In this document: positions 42,976 through 52,157 of the stretch, piece by piece
How positions within the stretch are numbered: the first letter of the stretch is position 1
Layout of the letters: the number at the start of each line of letters is the position of its first letter
Source of the DNA: Pseudomonas jinjuensis
GTDB taxonomy: Bacteria; Pseudomonadota; Gammaproteobacteria; Pseudomonadales; Pseudomonadaceae
Assembly: GCF_900103845.1 (NCBI RefSeq)
Contig: NZ_FNIJ01000008.1
Span: 124,001-188,000 of the forward strand
Direction: 5' to 3'
DNA: 64,000 bases
Notes under the pieces: model-generated
Told to the model about the DNA's origin: nothing
Databases searched by the model: none
Seen by the model: the letters and a program-made list of their open reading frames with translations, nothing else
Made by a program: the position numbers and the translations under genes

Positions 42976-44343
42976 TCAGCGAACCCCCGCCTGCCGCAGC
43001 GCGGCCGGGGTGTAGTCGCTTTCCGAAGCGCGGTAGTTGTAGTCGTAGGAGGATTTTTCCTCGTTCTTCAGGCCCAGGGTCAGGTAGCGGCCGGAGAGCA
43101 GGTCGTACAGGGTTTCCGCGGTGTACCAGTTGACCTGGTTGTTGTAGTAGTACTGCTGGAACGCCTCGGCCACGCGCCACAGCTGGCCACGACCGTCGTA
43201 GTGGTCGATCTCGGCGGCCTGCCAGGAGTCCTCGTCGATGTAGAAGTCGCGCTTGGCGTAGATGTGCCGCTCGCCCGGCTTCAGGGTCGCGACCACGTGC
43301 CAGACGCGGTGCAGCTCGTAGCGGGCCAGGTCCTGGTTGAGGTGGCCGGGCTTGATGATGTCGCTGTACTTCAGCTTGGGATCATCCATCTTGTAGTTGT
43401 TGTAGGGGATGTAGATCTCCTTCTTGCCTACCAGCTTCCAGTCGTAGCGGTCCGGCGCGCCGTTGTACATGTCGAAGTTGTCCGAGGTGCGCAGGCCGTC
43501 GGCGGCGGTGCCCGGGCCGTCGTAGGACACCTGCGGCGCGCGGCGCACGCGGCGCTGGCCGGCGTTGTAGAGCCAGGCCAGGCGCGGCTCCTTCACCTGG
43601 TTGAGGGTCTCGTGGACCAGCAGCACGTTGCCCGCCAGGCGCGCCGGCGCGGTGACCCGCTGCTTGAAGTAGAACAGCACGTTGCTCGGCTTGGCCGGGT
43701 CGTAGTCGGTCAGGTTGGTGCGGAAGGTGAACTCGTCCTGGAAGTACACCAGCGAGTAGCTGCCGCCGGGCTGCGGGGTGGCCTGGGTGACCAGGCGGCG
43801 CACGCTGCCGCCGCGATAGCGGGTGATGTGGTTCCAGATGACTTCCAGGCCGTTCTGCGGGATCGGGAACGGGTTGGCGGTATCGAAGTTCTCCAGGCCG
43901 TTGCCGCCCTCCACCAGCTTGGTGGTGGTGGCGTTCTTCTTCGTCGCGGCGATCACCGCGTCCGGCGCGCTGGCGCTGCGGTGGGTCTTGTACACCGGAA
44001 TCTTGTAGCTATTCGGATAGCGCTTGAACATCGCCAGCTGGCCGGGGGTCAGCTTGTCCTTGTACTGGTCGACGTTCTGCGCGGTGATGGTGAACAGCGG
44101 CTGCTCGCCGGCGAACGGGTCGGAGAGGAAGCCCTTGCTGTCCACGGATCCCGCATTCTTCGACAGGCCGCCGTCCCAGGCCGGGATGCTGCCATCGGCG
44201 TTGCCGGCCTTCTCGGCACCCAGCGGCGTCAGGGTGGTGCCCAGCTTCTCCGCTTCGCTGGCGGAAACGGCAGCCATGACCTGGGTCGCCAGCAGGCTGA
44301 GCGCCAGCGCCCCGGTTTGCAGAAGGATCTTTGTTGTTTTCAT
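42976..44343 (-). CDS. DUF1329 periplasmic/outer-membrane protein
   Basis: 455 aa. Signal peptide LLQTGALALSLLATQVMAAVS. Mature part starts SEAEKLGTTLTPLGAEKAGNADGSIPAWDGGL, the DUF1329 signature. Further blocks are YRGGSVRRLVTQATPQPGGSYSLVYFQDEF, YNAGQRRVRRAPQVSYD and HVVATLKPGERHIYAKRDFYIDEDSW. The fold is lipoprotein-localisation-like (LolB/LppX type), suggesting it binds a lipid or hydrophobic compound. Next to the DUF1302 gene (98-bp gap), a widespread pairing in Gram-negatives. Function unproven. Confidence 0.9.
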   Translation of the reverse strand: MKTTKILLQTGALALSLLATQVMAAVSASEAEKLGTTLTPLGAEKAGNADGSIPAWDGGLSKNAGSVDSKGFLSDPFAGEQPLFTITAQNVDQYKDKLTPGQLAMFKRYPNSYKIPVYKTHRSASAPDAVIAATKKNATTTKLVEGGNGLENFDTANPFPIPQNGLEVIWNHITRYRGGSVRRLVTQATPQPGGSYSLVYFQDEFTFRTNLTDYDPAKPSNVLFYFKQRVTAPARLAGNVLLVHETLNQVKEPRLAWLYNAGQRRVRRAPQVSYDGPGTAADGLRTSDNFDMYNGAPDRYDWKLVGKKEIYIPYNNYKMDDPKLKYSDIIKPGHLNQDLARYELHRVWHVVATLKPGERHIYAKRDFYIDEDSWQAAEIDHYDGRGQLWRVAEAFQQYYYNNQVNWYTAETLYDLLSGRYLTLGLKNEEKSSYDYNYRASESDYTPAALRQAGVR

Positions 44344-44441
44344 TGATACGCCCCTCGATGAGTCGTTATCGGCCGCGCGCAGGCCGCTGCCGGCTGCGCG
44401 TGGCTCATGTCTCTCAGTATCGGCCCGTGGCCGGAAATCGA

Positions 44442-46379
44442 TCAGAAGTTCACGCCGAAGCTGAGGGCGACGAAGTCGCGGTCGTCCACGGTGCTGTACT
44501 TGCCGTCGAAGAAGCTGGTGTAGGCCAGGCTGGCGGTGTAGGTGTTCTGGTATTCGGCATCCACACCCAGGCTGACCGCCTTGCGGCCTTCCTCGAAGTT
44601 GGCGCCCGGGCCGGGCGAGTAGCCGTCGACATCATGCGACCAGGCCACGTTCGGCCGCAGGTTCACCCCGGCGAACACGTCGTTGTAGTCCCAGATCGCC
44701 CGCACGCGGTAACCCCAGGAGTCGGCGGTGGTGAAGCCGTCGTTCTCGCAGTAGCGGCTGACGTTGTTCTGCGGGCCGCCGGCCAGGGTCGAGGTGTTGA
44801 GCGCCTCGCACTGCCCCGCCGGCAGCGGGCCGGGGCCGAACACCGGGTCGCGGCCGTAGCGGACCTTGGAGGTGCTTTCCAGGCCGCCGACGTGGGTCCA
44901 GCCGACTTCGCCGACCATGGTCAGGCGCTCCGCCCCCATCACCTGGTCGAAGAAGTGGGTGAAGGTGGTCTGCAGCTGGGTGATTTCCTTGCGGCGGTAG
45001 CCGTGGGTGTCGCGCCCCGGGGTGGCCTGCAGCAGGGAAACGTTGGGGTTCAGCGGGGTCAGGCCGCCGAACAGGATGTCGGTGGTGTTGATCTGCACCG
45101 GGGCGTTGGGCCGGTAGCTGATCTCGCCGCTCCACGCGGTGCCGGTGGGCAGCGTGGTGGAGAAGCTGAGGCCGTACAGCTGGATGTCTTCCGGGTACTC
45201 GATGAAGTAGCTGGAGTTGCCGGCCACCACCAGCGGCGCGATCTGCTGGGCGACGGCGCCGGCGTTGGCCAGCGGTACGCCGGCGGCGACCAGCTGCGCG
45301 CCGATCCCGTTCGGGTTGAGCGGGCTGAACAGGCCGAACACCGACGGATCGGCGGCATGGCCGCTGAAGATCGGCAGGCGGCTGTGGTAGTTCATGTAGT
45401 AGGCGCCGAACTCGGTATCCAGCTCGTTGGCGAAGTAGCGCATGGAGAAGCCGTACTGGCCGCTGTCACGGGCATCCCGGTCCCCGCCGCGACGGACGAT
45501 CACGCCCTCGTCCGGGTTGCCGAAGTTCACGCCGTTGTTGCTCAGCACGTTGCCCACCGGCACGCCCAGCGGGCCCAGGGCGCCGGCCAGGGCCTGCTGG
45601 GTACGCAGCACAGCCAGGTTGCCGTCGCAGCCATCGGCGACCACGTCCGGCTGGGAGAAGAAGGTGCCGCAGTTGTCGATCACCGTCTGGTCCCACTCCA
45701 GCTGGTAGAAGGCCTCGGCGGACAGGCTGTCGGTGAAGTTCTGCGACAGGTAGAACATGTTCACCGGCACCAGCGCTTCCTTCAGCTCGGCGCCCGGGCG
45801 GCGCAGGGCGGAAACGTCGACCGGGTTGATCGAGCTGACGCCGTTCTGGATGAAGGTGCTCTCGCCCCAGTTCACCACCTGCTTGCCGAGGCGCACGGTG
45901 CCGGGCTGATCGGCGATGCTGTAGTTGTGATAGACGAAGGCGTCGAGCAGTTGCGCGCCGGAGGACTTGGCGCCTTCCTTGCGGCCATCGTCGTCGATGT
46001 CCTTGAACAGGCGGTGCTCGTCCTTCAGCTCGAAGTCGTACCAGTACTTGCCGCGCAGGAAGACCCCGGTGTCCTGGTATTTCAGTTCGAGGTCATGCAC
46101 ACCCTTGAAGATCTTCGAGAAGGTCTCGCCCTTCTTGAAGTTCAGGTGGCCGTCGTCGGAGGTCTGCGACAGGCCGCGGCCGCCGTTGTTGACCCCGATG
46201 AGGTCCTTGTTCGGGCTCTCGGTCGACCAACTGGCGCCGATGGACAGCGCCGAGTCGAACGAACCCTCGATTTCCCCAACGTTGAAGCTGACGGCGGATG
46301 CGGGGGCCGACAGCGAGGAGGCCAGGCTGACGGCCAGCGGCAGTTTAGCCAGGCGCCAGAGCTGCTTGATTGTTGTCAT
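44442..46379 (-). CDS. DUF1302 outer-membrane beta-barrel protein
   Basis: 645 aa. Signal peptide (LPLAVSLASSLSAPASA). Then SFNVGEIEGSFDSALSIGASWSTESPNKDLIG, the DUF1302 start, and many amphipathic strands ending RDFVALSFGVNF, with terminal Phe typical of outer-membrane barrels. GYRRKEITQLQTTFTHFFDQVMGAERLTMVGEVGWTHVGGL is another family block. Likely a channel or lipid-binding barrel working with DUF1329. First gene of the unit, with a motif at 46450 shared with the ligase/thiolase promoter. Confidence 0.9.
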   Translation of the reverse strand: MTTIKQLWRLAKLPLAVSLASSLSAPASAVSFNVGEIEGSFDSALSIGASWSTESPNKDLIGVNNGGRGLSQTSDDGHLNFKKGETFSKIFKGVHDLELKYQDTGVFLRGKYWYDFELKDEHRLFKDIDDDGRKEGAKSSGAQLLDAFVYHNYSIADQPGTVRLGKQVVNWGESTFIQNGVSSINPVDVSALRRPGAELKEALVPVNMFYLSQNFTDSLSAEAFYQLEWDQTVIDNCGTFFSQPDVVADGCDGNLAVLRTQQALAGALGPLGVPVGNVLSNNGVNFGNPDEGVIVRRGGDRDARDSGQYGFSMRYFANELDTEFGAYYMNYHSRLPIFSGHAADPSVFGLFSPLNPNGIGAQLVAAGVPLANAGAVAQQIAPLVVAGNSSYFIEYPEDIQLYGLSFSTTLPTGTAWSGEISYRPNAPVQINTTDILFGGLTPLNPNVSLLQATPGRDTHGYRRKEITQLQTTFTHFFDQVMGAERLTMVGEVGWTHVGGLESTSKVRYGRDPVFGPGPLPAGQCEALNTSTLAGGPQNNVSRYCENDGFTTADSWGYRVRAIWDYNDVFAGVNLRPNVAWSHDVDGYSPGPGANFEEGRKAVSLGVDAEYQNTYTASLAYTSFFDGKYSTVDDRDFVALSFGVNF

Positions 46380-46449
46380 CGACGCTACTCCATGTGTTTC
46401 TTGTTATGAGTGCATCGACTATAGCCAGCCCCCTTTCATGCTTGATCGC

Positions 46450-46465
46450 ACCAAAGTGTGATTTG
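46450..46465. promoter_or_regulatory. Shared motif accaaagtgtgatttg, copy 1
   Basis: 16 nt, located 71 bp upstream of the DUF1302 start. It matches 48325-48340 at 15 of 16 positions, in the same orientation on the plus strand. Both copies are preceded by gatc. Candidate site for the LAL regulator. Confidence 0.55.
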
Positions 46466-46565
46466 TCCTTCCGCGGTTTGACAAAGCCACCCGAACGGGT
46501 GTGGACGGCGCGGCCCGCCTGACTTGCAGCGTGCCAAGCGCTTGCTCGGCACGCTGCGAAGAGGC

Positions 46566-48248
46566 TCAGACGGTGGACAGGAAGGCGCTGCCGGAGGCCT
46601 GCCACTGGGCGATGTCGACACGGATGCGCTTCTTGTCGAGCTTGCCGACGCTGGTCTTGGGAATTTCTGTAACAACGGCGATCTGCGAGGGAATCGCCCA
46701 CTTGTTGATGTGGCCTTCCTCGACGAAGGGCTTGAGGTGCTCCTTCAGCCCCTTGGCATCCAGTTTCAGCCCTTCCTGCAGGATCAGCAGGGCGAACGGC
46801 CGCTCGCCCCACTGCGGGTCGGGCACGCCGACCACCGCCACCTCGCGCACCGCCGGGTGGCGGCTGATCAGGTCTTCCAGGTCCAGCGAGGACAGCCATT
46901 CGCCGCCGGTCTTGATCACGTCCTTGATGCGGTCGCGGATGTCGATGAAGCCCATGCCGTCGATGGTCGCCACGTCGCCGGTGTGCATCCAGCCGCCTTC
47001 CCAGAGTTCCGCGCCGCGCTCCGGCTCGCGGAAGTAGCCCTGGGTCAGCCAGGGCGAGCGCAGCACCAGTTCGCCCTGGGAGTCGCCATCGGCGGGAAGG
47101 AAGTTGCCCTCGGCATCCATGATCGCCGCTTCCACCAGCGGCACCGGCACGCCGGCCTTGATCCGGTAGGTGGTGCGTTCGTCCTCGCTGCCGGCGCGCA
47201 GTTCCTCGTTGAGGTAGGCGCAGGAGATCAGCGGGCAGGTCTCCGACATGCCATACGCGGCGGTGAGCTGGATGCCCCGCGACATCGCCTTGTCGTACAG
47301 CGAGTGGTTCAACGCGCTGCCACCGATGATGATCTTCCAGCCGCCGAAGTCGACGCCCTGCGCGGCCCTGGCGTTCATCACCATCTGCAGGATGGTCGGC
47401 ACGCAGTGGGAGAAGGTGACCTTCTCGCGCTTCCACAACTCGACCAGCATTTCCGGCTCGTAACGGCCCGGGTAGACCTGCTTGACCCCGAGCATGGTGG
47501 CCACGTACGGCACGCCCCAGGCGTGGACGTGGAACATCGGGGTGATCGGCATGTACACGTCGTTGTTACCGAGCAGGCGGATGCTGTCCAGGCTGGCGAT
47601 GGTCGAGGCCATGGCCAGGGTGTGCAGGACCAGCTGGCGGTGGGTGAAGTACACGCCCTTCGGGTTGCCGGTGGTGCCGGTGGTATAGAAGGTGGTGGCC
47701 ACCGAGTTCTCGTCGAAGTCGGGGAAGGCGTAGCGCGGGCTGGCCGCGTCCAGCAGGGCCTCGTACTCGCCGACGCAGTTAGGCAGGGCGCAGCTCTTGT
47801 CGGCGGCGTCGGTTAGCAGGATGGTCTTCTCCACGGTGGTCAGCTGCGATTCGATGCCCTGGTAGAGCGACGCGAACTCGCTGTTGACCAGCACGAAGCG
47901 GTCCTCCGCGTGGTTCATGGTGTAGAGGATCTGGTCCGGCGAAAGACGGATGTTGATGGTGTGCAGCACCGCGCCGATCATCGGTATGGCGAACATGCAT
48001 TCCAGGTAGCGGTGGCTGTCCCAGTCCATCACCGCCACGGTGTCACCGGCCTTCACGCCCGCTTCGCTGAGCACGTTGGCCAGGCGCGCCACCCGCTCGT
48101 TGAAGGTGGCGTAGCTGTAGCGCACCAGGTCGCGGTAGACGATCTCGCGGCTCTTCTCGTAGCGGCTGCCGGACAGCAGCAGGCTCTTGATCAGCAGCGG
48201 ATACTGGTGGGCGTTCTGGGCGGGCGGGATGATGCGGGTCTGGAGCAT
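46566..48248 (-). CDS. AlkK-like fatty acyl-CoA ligase
   Basis: 560 aa. AMP-forming ligase that activates a fatty acid with CoA. The P-loop-like TFYTTGTTGNPKGVYFTHRQ, the AYGMSETCPL motif, GGWMHTGDVATID and the C-terminal TSVGKLDKKRIRVD with the catalytic lysine are all intact. Its sequence is closer to AlkK-type medium-chain ligases (NADE..CHTINPRL-like HTINIRLSPDQI) than to FadD. Start ATG 48248 (MLQTRIIPP) with gaagg. Divergent from the thiolase. Confidence 0.92.
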   Translation of the reverse strand: MLQTRIIPPAQNAHQYPLLIKSLLLSGSRYEKSREIVYRDLVRYSYATFNERVARLANVLSEAGVKAGDTVAVMDWDSHRYLECMFAIPMIGAVLHTINIRLSPDQILYTMNHAEDRFVLVNSEFASLYQGIESQLTTVEKTILLTDAADKSCALPNCVGEYEALLDAASPRYAFPDFDENSVATTFYTTGTTGNPKGVYFTHRQLVLHTLAMASTIASLDSIRLLGNNDVYMPITPMFHVHAWGVPYVATMLGVKQVYPGRYEPEMLVELWKREKVTFSHCVPTILQMVMNARAAQGVDFGGWKIIIGGSALNHSLYDKAMSRGIQLTAAYGMSETCPLISCAYLNEELRAGSEDERTTYRIKAGVPVPLVEAAIMDAEGNFLPADGDSQGELVLRSPWLTQGYFREPERGAELWEGGWMHTGDVATIDGMGFIDIRDRIKDVIKTGGEWLSSLDLEDLISRHPAVREVAVVGVPDPQWGERPFALLILQEGLKLDAKGLKEHLKPFVEEGHINKWAIPSQIAVVTEIPKTSVGKLDKKRIRVDIAQWQASGSAFLSTV

Positions 48249-48324
48249 GGGGCACACCTTCAAGGCACGGTTTTCATTATCGATGGTGAATGACTCTATG
48301 GTCACGGCTCGCTCGGATCATCCA

Positions 48325-48340
48325 ACCAAAGAGTGATTTG
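48325..48340. promoter_or_regulatory. Shared motif accaaagagtgatttg, copy 2
   Basis: In the 190-bp divergent region between ligase and thiolase genes, 77 bp from the ligase start and about 99 bp from the thiolase start. 15 of 16 identical with the motif ahead of the DUF1302 gene. Confidence 0.55.
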
Positions 48341-48438
48341 CTGATGACTGTTTTGAAGTTTTTGGTCACGCGCTAGAATCCCGGGCTCCCGGTCGTTCAT
48401 GACCGCCTTCCAGAACAAGAGCCAAGAGGTACTGCTTC

Positions 48439-49614
48439 ATGTCCGAAATCGTCATCGTCAGTGGCGCCCGCACCCCGATGGGCGGCCTGCAGGGCAGCCT
48501 GTCCGGCGTTTCCGCCGTAGACCTGGGCGCCGCGGCCATCCGCGAAGCCGTCAGCCGTGCCGGCATCCAGCCGACCGACGTCGAGGAAGTGATCATGGGT
48601 TGCGTGCTGCCCGCCGGCCTGAAGCAGGGCCCGGCCCGCCAGGCGGCGCTGAACGCCGGCCTGCCGAGCGCCGCCGGCTGCACCACCATCAACAAGCTGT
48701 GTGGCTCCGGCATGAAAGCGGTGATGCTGGCCCATGACCTGCTCAAGGCCGGCAGCAACAGCGTGATGGTCGCCGGCGGCATGGAAAGCATGTCCAACGC
48801 CCCCTACGTGCTGGAGAAGGCGCGCACCGGCCTGCGCATGGGCCATGCCGAGATCAAGGACCACATGTTCCTCGACGGCCTGGAAGACGCCCGCAGCGGC
48901 CGCCTGATGGGCTCCTTCGCCCAGGAAACAGCCGACAAGTACGGCATCACCCGCGAGGAGATGGACGCCTATGCCATCGAGTCGCTGAAGCGCGCCCAGG
49001 CCGCCATCGCCGATGGTTCGCTGGCCTCCGAGATCGTCCCGGTGACCGTTGCCACCCGCAAGGGCGAGGTGGTGGTGAAGGACGACGAGCAGCCGCTGAC
49101 CGCCAACCTGGACAAGATCCCCGGCCTGAAGCCGGCGTTCCGCAAGGACGGCACCATTACCGCCGCCAACGCCAGCTCGATCTCCGACGGCGCCTCCGCG
49201 CTGGTCCTGATGACCGCCGAGGAAGCCGCGCGCCGTGGCCTCAAGCCGCTGGCGAAGATCGTCGGCCACGCCACCCAGAGCCAGGACCCGAGCGAATTCA
49301 CCATCGCCCCGATCGGCGCCATGACCAACCTGTTCAAGAAGACCGGCTGGAGCAAGGACGACGTCGACCTGTTCGAGATCAACGAAGCCTTCGCCATGGT
49401 CACCATGCTCGCCATGCGCGAACACGGCCTGGACCACGCCAAGGTCAACGTCTACGGCGGCGCCTGCGCCCAGGGCCACCCGGTCGGCTCCACCGGCTCG
49501 CGCATCATCGTCACCCTGATCAACGCCCTGCAAAGGAAGGGCGGCAAGCGCGGCGTGGCCTCGCTGTGCATCGGCGGCGGCGAAGCCACCGCGGTAGCGA
49601 TCGAGCTGCTGTAA
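48439..49614 (+). CDS. Acetyl-CoA C-acetyltransferase (thiolase)
   Basis: 391 aa. Condenses or cleaves acetoacetyl-CoA. The nucleophilic cysteine is in NKLCGSGMKAVM near residue 89. The catalytic blocks INEAFAMV and GGACAQGHPVGSTGSRIIV (His and second Cys) are present. Length is typical of degradative/biosynthetic thiolases (PhaA/AtoB). Ribosome site aagaggta. Divergent from the AlkK-like ligase, so a role at the end of fatty-acid breakdown is consistent. Confidence 0.95.
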   Translation: MSEIVIVSGARTPMGGLQGSLSGVSAVDLGAAAIREAVSRAGIQPTDVEEVIMGCVLPAGLKQGPARQAALNAGLPSAAGCTTINKLCGSGMKAVMLAHDLLKAGSNSVMVAGGMESMSNAPYVLEKARTGLRMGHAEIKDHMFLDGLEDARSGRLMGSFAQETADKYGITREEMDAYAIESLKRAQAAIADGSLASEIVPVTVATRKGEVVVKDDEQPLTANLDKIPGLKPAFRKDGTITAANASSISDGASALVLMTAEEAARRGLKPLAKIVGHATQSQDPSEFTIAPIGAMTNLFKKTGWSKDDVDLFEINEAFAMVTMLAMREHGLDHAKVNVYGGACAQGHPVGSTGSRIIVTLINALQRKGGKRGVASLCIGGGEATAVAIELL

Positions 49615-49631
49615 GCGTAACGCGGTAACAA

Positions 49632-49666
49632 CGAAGGGCGCGGTGGTTACCGCGCCCTTCGTTTTT
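49632..49666 (+). terminator. Terminator after the thiolase gene
   Basis: Perfect 13-bp stem cgaagggcgcggt / accgcgcccttcg with loop ggtt and five T residues. Confidence 0.93.
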
Positions 49667-49688
49667 GGGGAGCCGCCTGCCGGCTGTC

Positions 49689-49777
49689 GTAGGGTGAATG
49701 ACGCACCAGCGTCATCCACCGATGGGCGTTCGCGCCGGGCTTTGCGGCGGATAACGCTGGCGCGTTATACGCCCTAC
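49689..49777. repeat. Two inverted gtagggt-family elements
   Basis: gtagggtgaatgacgcaccagc at 49689-49720 and the inverse ggataacgctggcgcgttat...ccctac at 49747-49777. They separate the convergent thiolase and MFS genes. Confidence 0.75.
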
Positions 49778-49788
49778 CCATCCTGCTG

Positions 49789-50970
49789 TTACGCCGTTGC
49801 GGCCTGCGACTCCGCCTGCGTGCGCGGAAACACCACGGAAGCAGCGAAGGTCAGCACGCCGAGCCCCGCCAGGATCAGATACAGCCCCGCCAGCCCCTGC
49901 CGCGGCTCGATGTAGGCGATCAGCGGAATCGCCGCCGCGCTGGCACCGAAGGAAACGAAGTAACGCAACGCGAACACCCGCGCCTGCCACTGCGGCGCGA
50001 CGAAGTTGGCGACCATCGCGTCGTTCACCGTCACCTGGCCGAACACCGCGAACATGAACAGCGCGCCGCAGACGATCACCGGCCAGCCCTCGACATAGGC
50101 CAGCGCCAGCAGCAGCGGCCCCTGGCAGAGGGTCATCAGCATGAACGGCCCCTTGAGGCTGAAGCGATCCAGCAGGCGGCCCATGATCAGCTGCGCCACC
50201 GCGCCGAAGGCATAGGCCAGGCTGACTACCACGCCAAGGCTTTCCGGCGAGGCGAGCAGGTCCTGCAGGCGCACCTGGAACAGCCGCGGATAGGTCACGG
50301 TGCTGGCGTTGAACACCACGCCGCCGGTCAGGGTGACCACCGCCAGTACGCCGAACACCAGGCGCATCGACACCTTCTGCCCGCCGACGCCGCGCGGCGC
50401 CGAACGCTGCACCGCCACCGGCGCCTCGGCGCGCACCTGCCAGGCGAAGCCCAGCCCCAGCAGCACCGCCACCCCCCCCGGCAGGATGAACGCCGCGCGC
50501 CAGCCGAAGTGCGCGGTGAGGAAGCCGGTGAGCAAGGCGGCGAAGGCCACGCCGAGATTGCCCCACATGCCGTTGATGCCGATCTCGTGGCCGCGGTTCT
50601 CCGCGTGCGCCACCAGCATCGCGGTGCCCACCGGGTGGTAGATGGCGGCGAACACGCCGATCAGCGTCAGTCCCGCCACCAGCATGGTTACCGAGCTGCT
50701 CAGTCCGGTAACGATCGCCGCAACCCCGATGCCCAGGAAGAACACCTGCAGCATATGCCGGCGATCCCACTTGTCGCCCAGCCACCCGGCCGGCAGCGAA
50801 CAGGCGCCGAAGGCGATGAAGCCGCCCAGCGACAGGCCGATCAGCTCGGCGTAGCTCAGGCCGAAGCTGCGGGTCATGCCCAGCACGGCGGCGGGGAAGA
50901 TCAGCATGAACATGTGGTCGATGACATGCGCGGCGTTGATGTAGCGAATGATGGTTCGGGCTTGGCTCAT
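49789..50970 (-). CDS. MFS transporter, efflux type
   Basis: 393 aa. Twelve hydrophobic segments. LSLGGFIAFGACSLPAGWLGDKWDRRHMLQVFF includes the loop 2-3 motif GxLaDrxGrr. YHPVGTAMLVAHAENRGHEIGINGMWGNLG resembles the fosmidomycin-resistance/Fsr subgroup. Substrate unknown. Divergent from an AraC regulator across 89 bp, a classic pump-regulator pair. Confidence 0.87.
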   Translation of the reverse strand: MSQARTIIRYINAAHVIDHMFMLIFPAAVLGMTRSFGLSYAELIGLSLGGFIAFGACSLPAGWLGDKWDRRHMLQVFFLGIGVAAIVTGLSSSVTMLVAGLTLIGVFAAIYHPVGTAMLVAHAENRGHEIGINGMWGNLGVAFAALLTGFLTAHFGWRAAFILPGGVAVLLGLGFAWQVRAEAPVAVQRSAPRGVGGQKVSMRLVFGVLAVVTLTGGVVFNASTVTYPRLFQVRLQDLLASPESLGVVVSLAYAFGAVAQLIMGRLLDRFSLKGPFMLMTLCQGPLLLALAYVEGWPVIVCGALFMFAVFGQVTVNDAMVANFVAPQWQARVFALRYFVSFGASAAAIPLIAYIEPRQGLAGLYLILAGLGVLTFAASVVFPRTQAESQAATA

Positions 50971-51059
50971 GGCGGTGGTCCGCTGTTGTCGTTGTCAGGT
51001 CCGCCCATGCTAGGCTGACGCCAAAGCGCATACCTGACAGAAAAGTCATCGAACCGGAC

Positions 51060-51839
51060 ATGAACATCGAGCTGCCGCCCAACGCCCGCCTCGCCGCCGT
51101 CGGTATCGATTATTCTGACGGCGCCCACGTCGAGCCGCATGCCCACGAGGAGGCGCAATTCCTCTATGCCGCCAGCGGCCTGATGCGCGTGGTGACCGGG
51201 CGCGGCGCCTGGGTGATCCCGCCGACCCGCGCGGTGTGGATACCGCCACGCACCGAGCACCAGATCCACATGTCCGGGCAGGTGCGCATGCGCACCCTGT
51301 TCATTCCGGCTCACGCCTGCCCGGCGGCGCTGGACGAATGCTGCGTGCTGGCGGTGACGCCGCTGCTGCGCGAACTGATCCTGCGCGGCATCCGCCTGCA
51401 GCAGGAGAACGACGAGCGTTCGCAGCCGCTGGTGGAGCAACTGATCCTGCTGGAAATCTCCGCCCTGGAACACCTGCCGCTGGCGCTGCCGATGCCCGCC
51501 GACCGGCGCCTGCAGGTGATCTGCCGGACGCTGCTGAAGACGCCGGAACATCCCTACACCCTGGAGGACTGGGGCCAGCGGGTCGGCGCCAGCCCGCGCA
51601 CCCTGGCGCGGCTGTTCCGCCAGGAACTGGACATGAGCTTTCAGGAATGGCGCCAGCAGCTGCGCCTGACCGAGGCCCTGCCGCGCCTGCTGGCCGGCGC
51701 CGGCGTGCAGGAAGTGGCGCAATCCCTGGGCTACGGCAGCTCCCGCGCCTTCAGCGCCATGTTCCGCCGTCTGCTCGGGGAAAACCCGCGGGAATACCTG
51801 CAGGCCCTGGCGCAGCTGGCGGAGCTGAAGGACGCCTGA
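51060..51839 (+). CDS. AraC-family regulator with cupin sensor
   Basis: 259 aa. N-terminal cupin-like arm: HVEPHAHEEAQFLYAASGLMRVVTGRGAWVIPPTRAVWIPPRTEHQIHMSG. The C-terminal two-helix DNA-binding domain is VGASPRTLARLFRQELDMSFQEWRQQLRLTEALPRLLAGAGVQEVAQSLGYGSSRAFSAMFRRLLG. Probably controls the divergent MFS pump; an effector cannot be named. Confidence 0.92.
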   Translation: MNIELPPNARLAAVGIDYSDGAHVEPHAHEEAQFLYAASGLMRVVTGRGAWVIPPTRAVWIPPRTEHQIHMSGQVRMRTLFIPAHACPAALDECCVLAVTPLLRELILRGIRLQQENDERSQPLVEQLILLEISALEHLPLALPMPADRRLQVICRTLLKTPEHPYTLEDWGQRVGASPRTLARLFRQELDMSFQEWRQQLRLTEALPRLLAGAGVQEVAQSLGYGSSRAFSAMFRRLLGENPREYLQALAQLAELKDA

Positions 51840-51871
51840 TTGCACGGCTCAACGCGGCGGACGACACACCC

Positions 51872-52085
51872 TGTAGGAGCAGCTGTGTTGGTATCTCAAC
51901 GCATTTTGTTCGCGAGCAAGCTCGCTCCTACAAGGAACACCGACAGCCAGTAGGGCGAATGATGCGACTCGGCAGCGCTCTTCGTAGGAGCCAGCTTGCT
52001 GGCGAAAGCCGCACTATCCGGCCACACCGGCGCTGAAGGAAAACCGGATCGCCAGCAAGAACCAGGCGTCCCCCTGGCTCCTACA
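51872..52085. repeat. Cluster of gtaggagc repeats filling a 318-bp gap
   Basis: Elements at 51872-51932 (two paired halves), 51984-52005 and 52049-52085, all of the gtaggagc...gctcctac type. They separate the convergent AraC and LysE genes. No gene is seen. Confidence 0.8.
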
Positions 52086-52157
52086 GGTCCGGTGTCAAGC
52101 GGGCTATGTCTGCGAACGCGGGGGGCCGATAAACCTGTAGGTGCTGCGGTGCCATGC

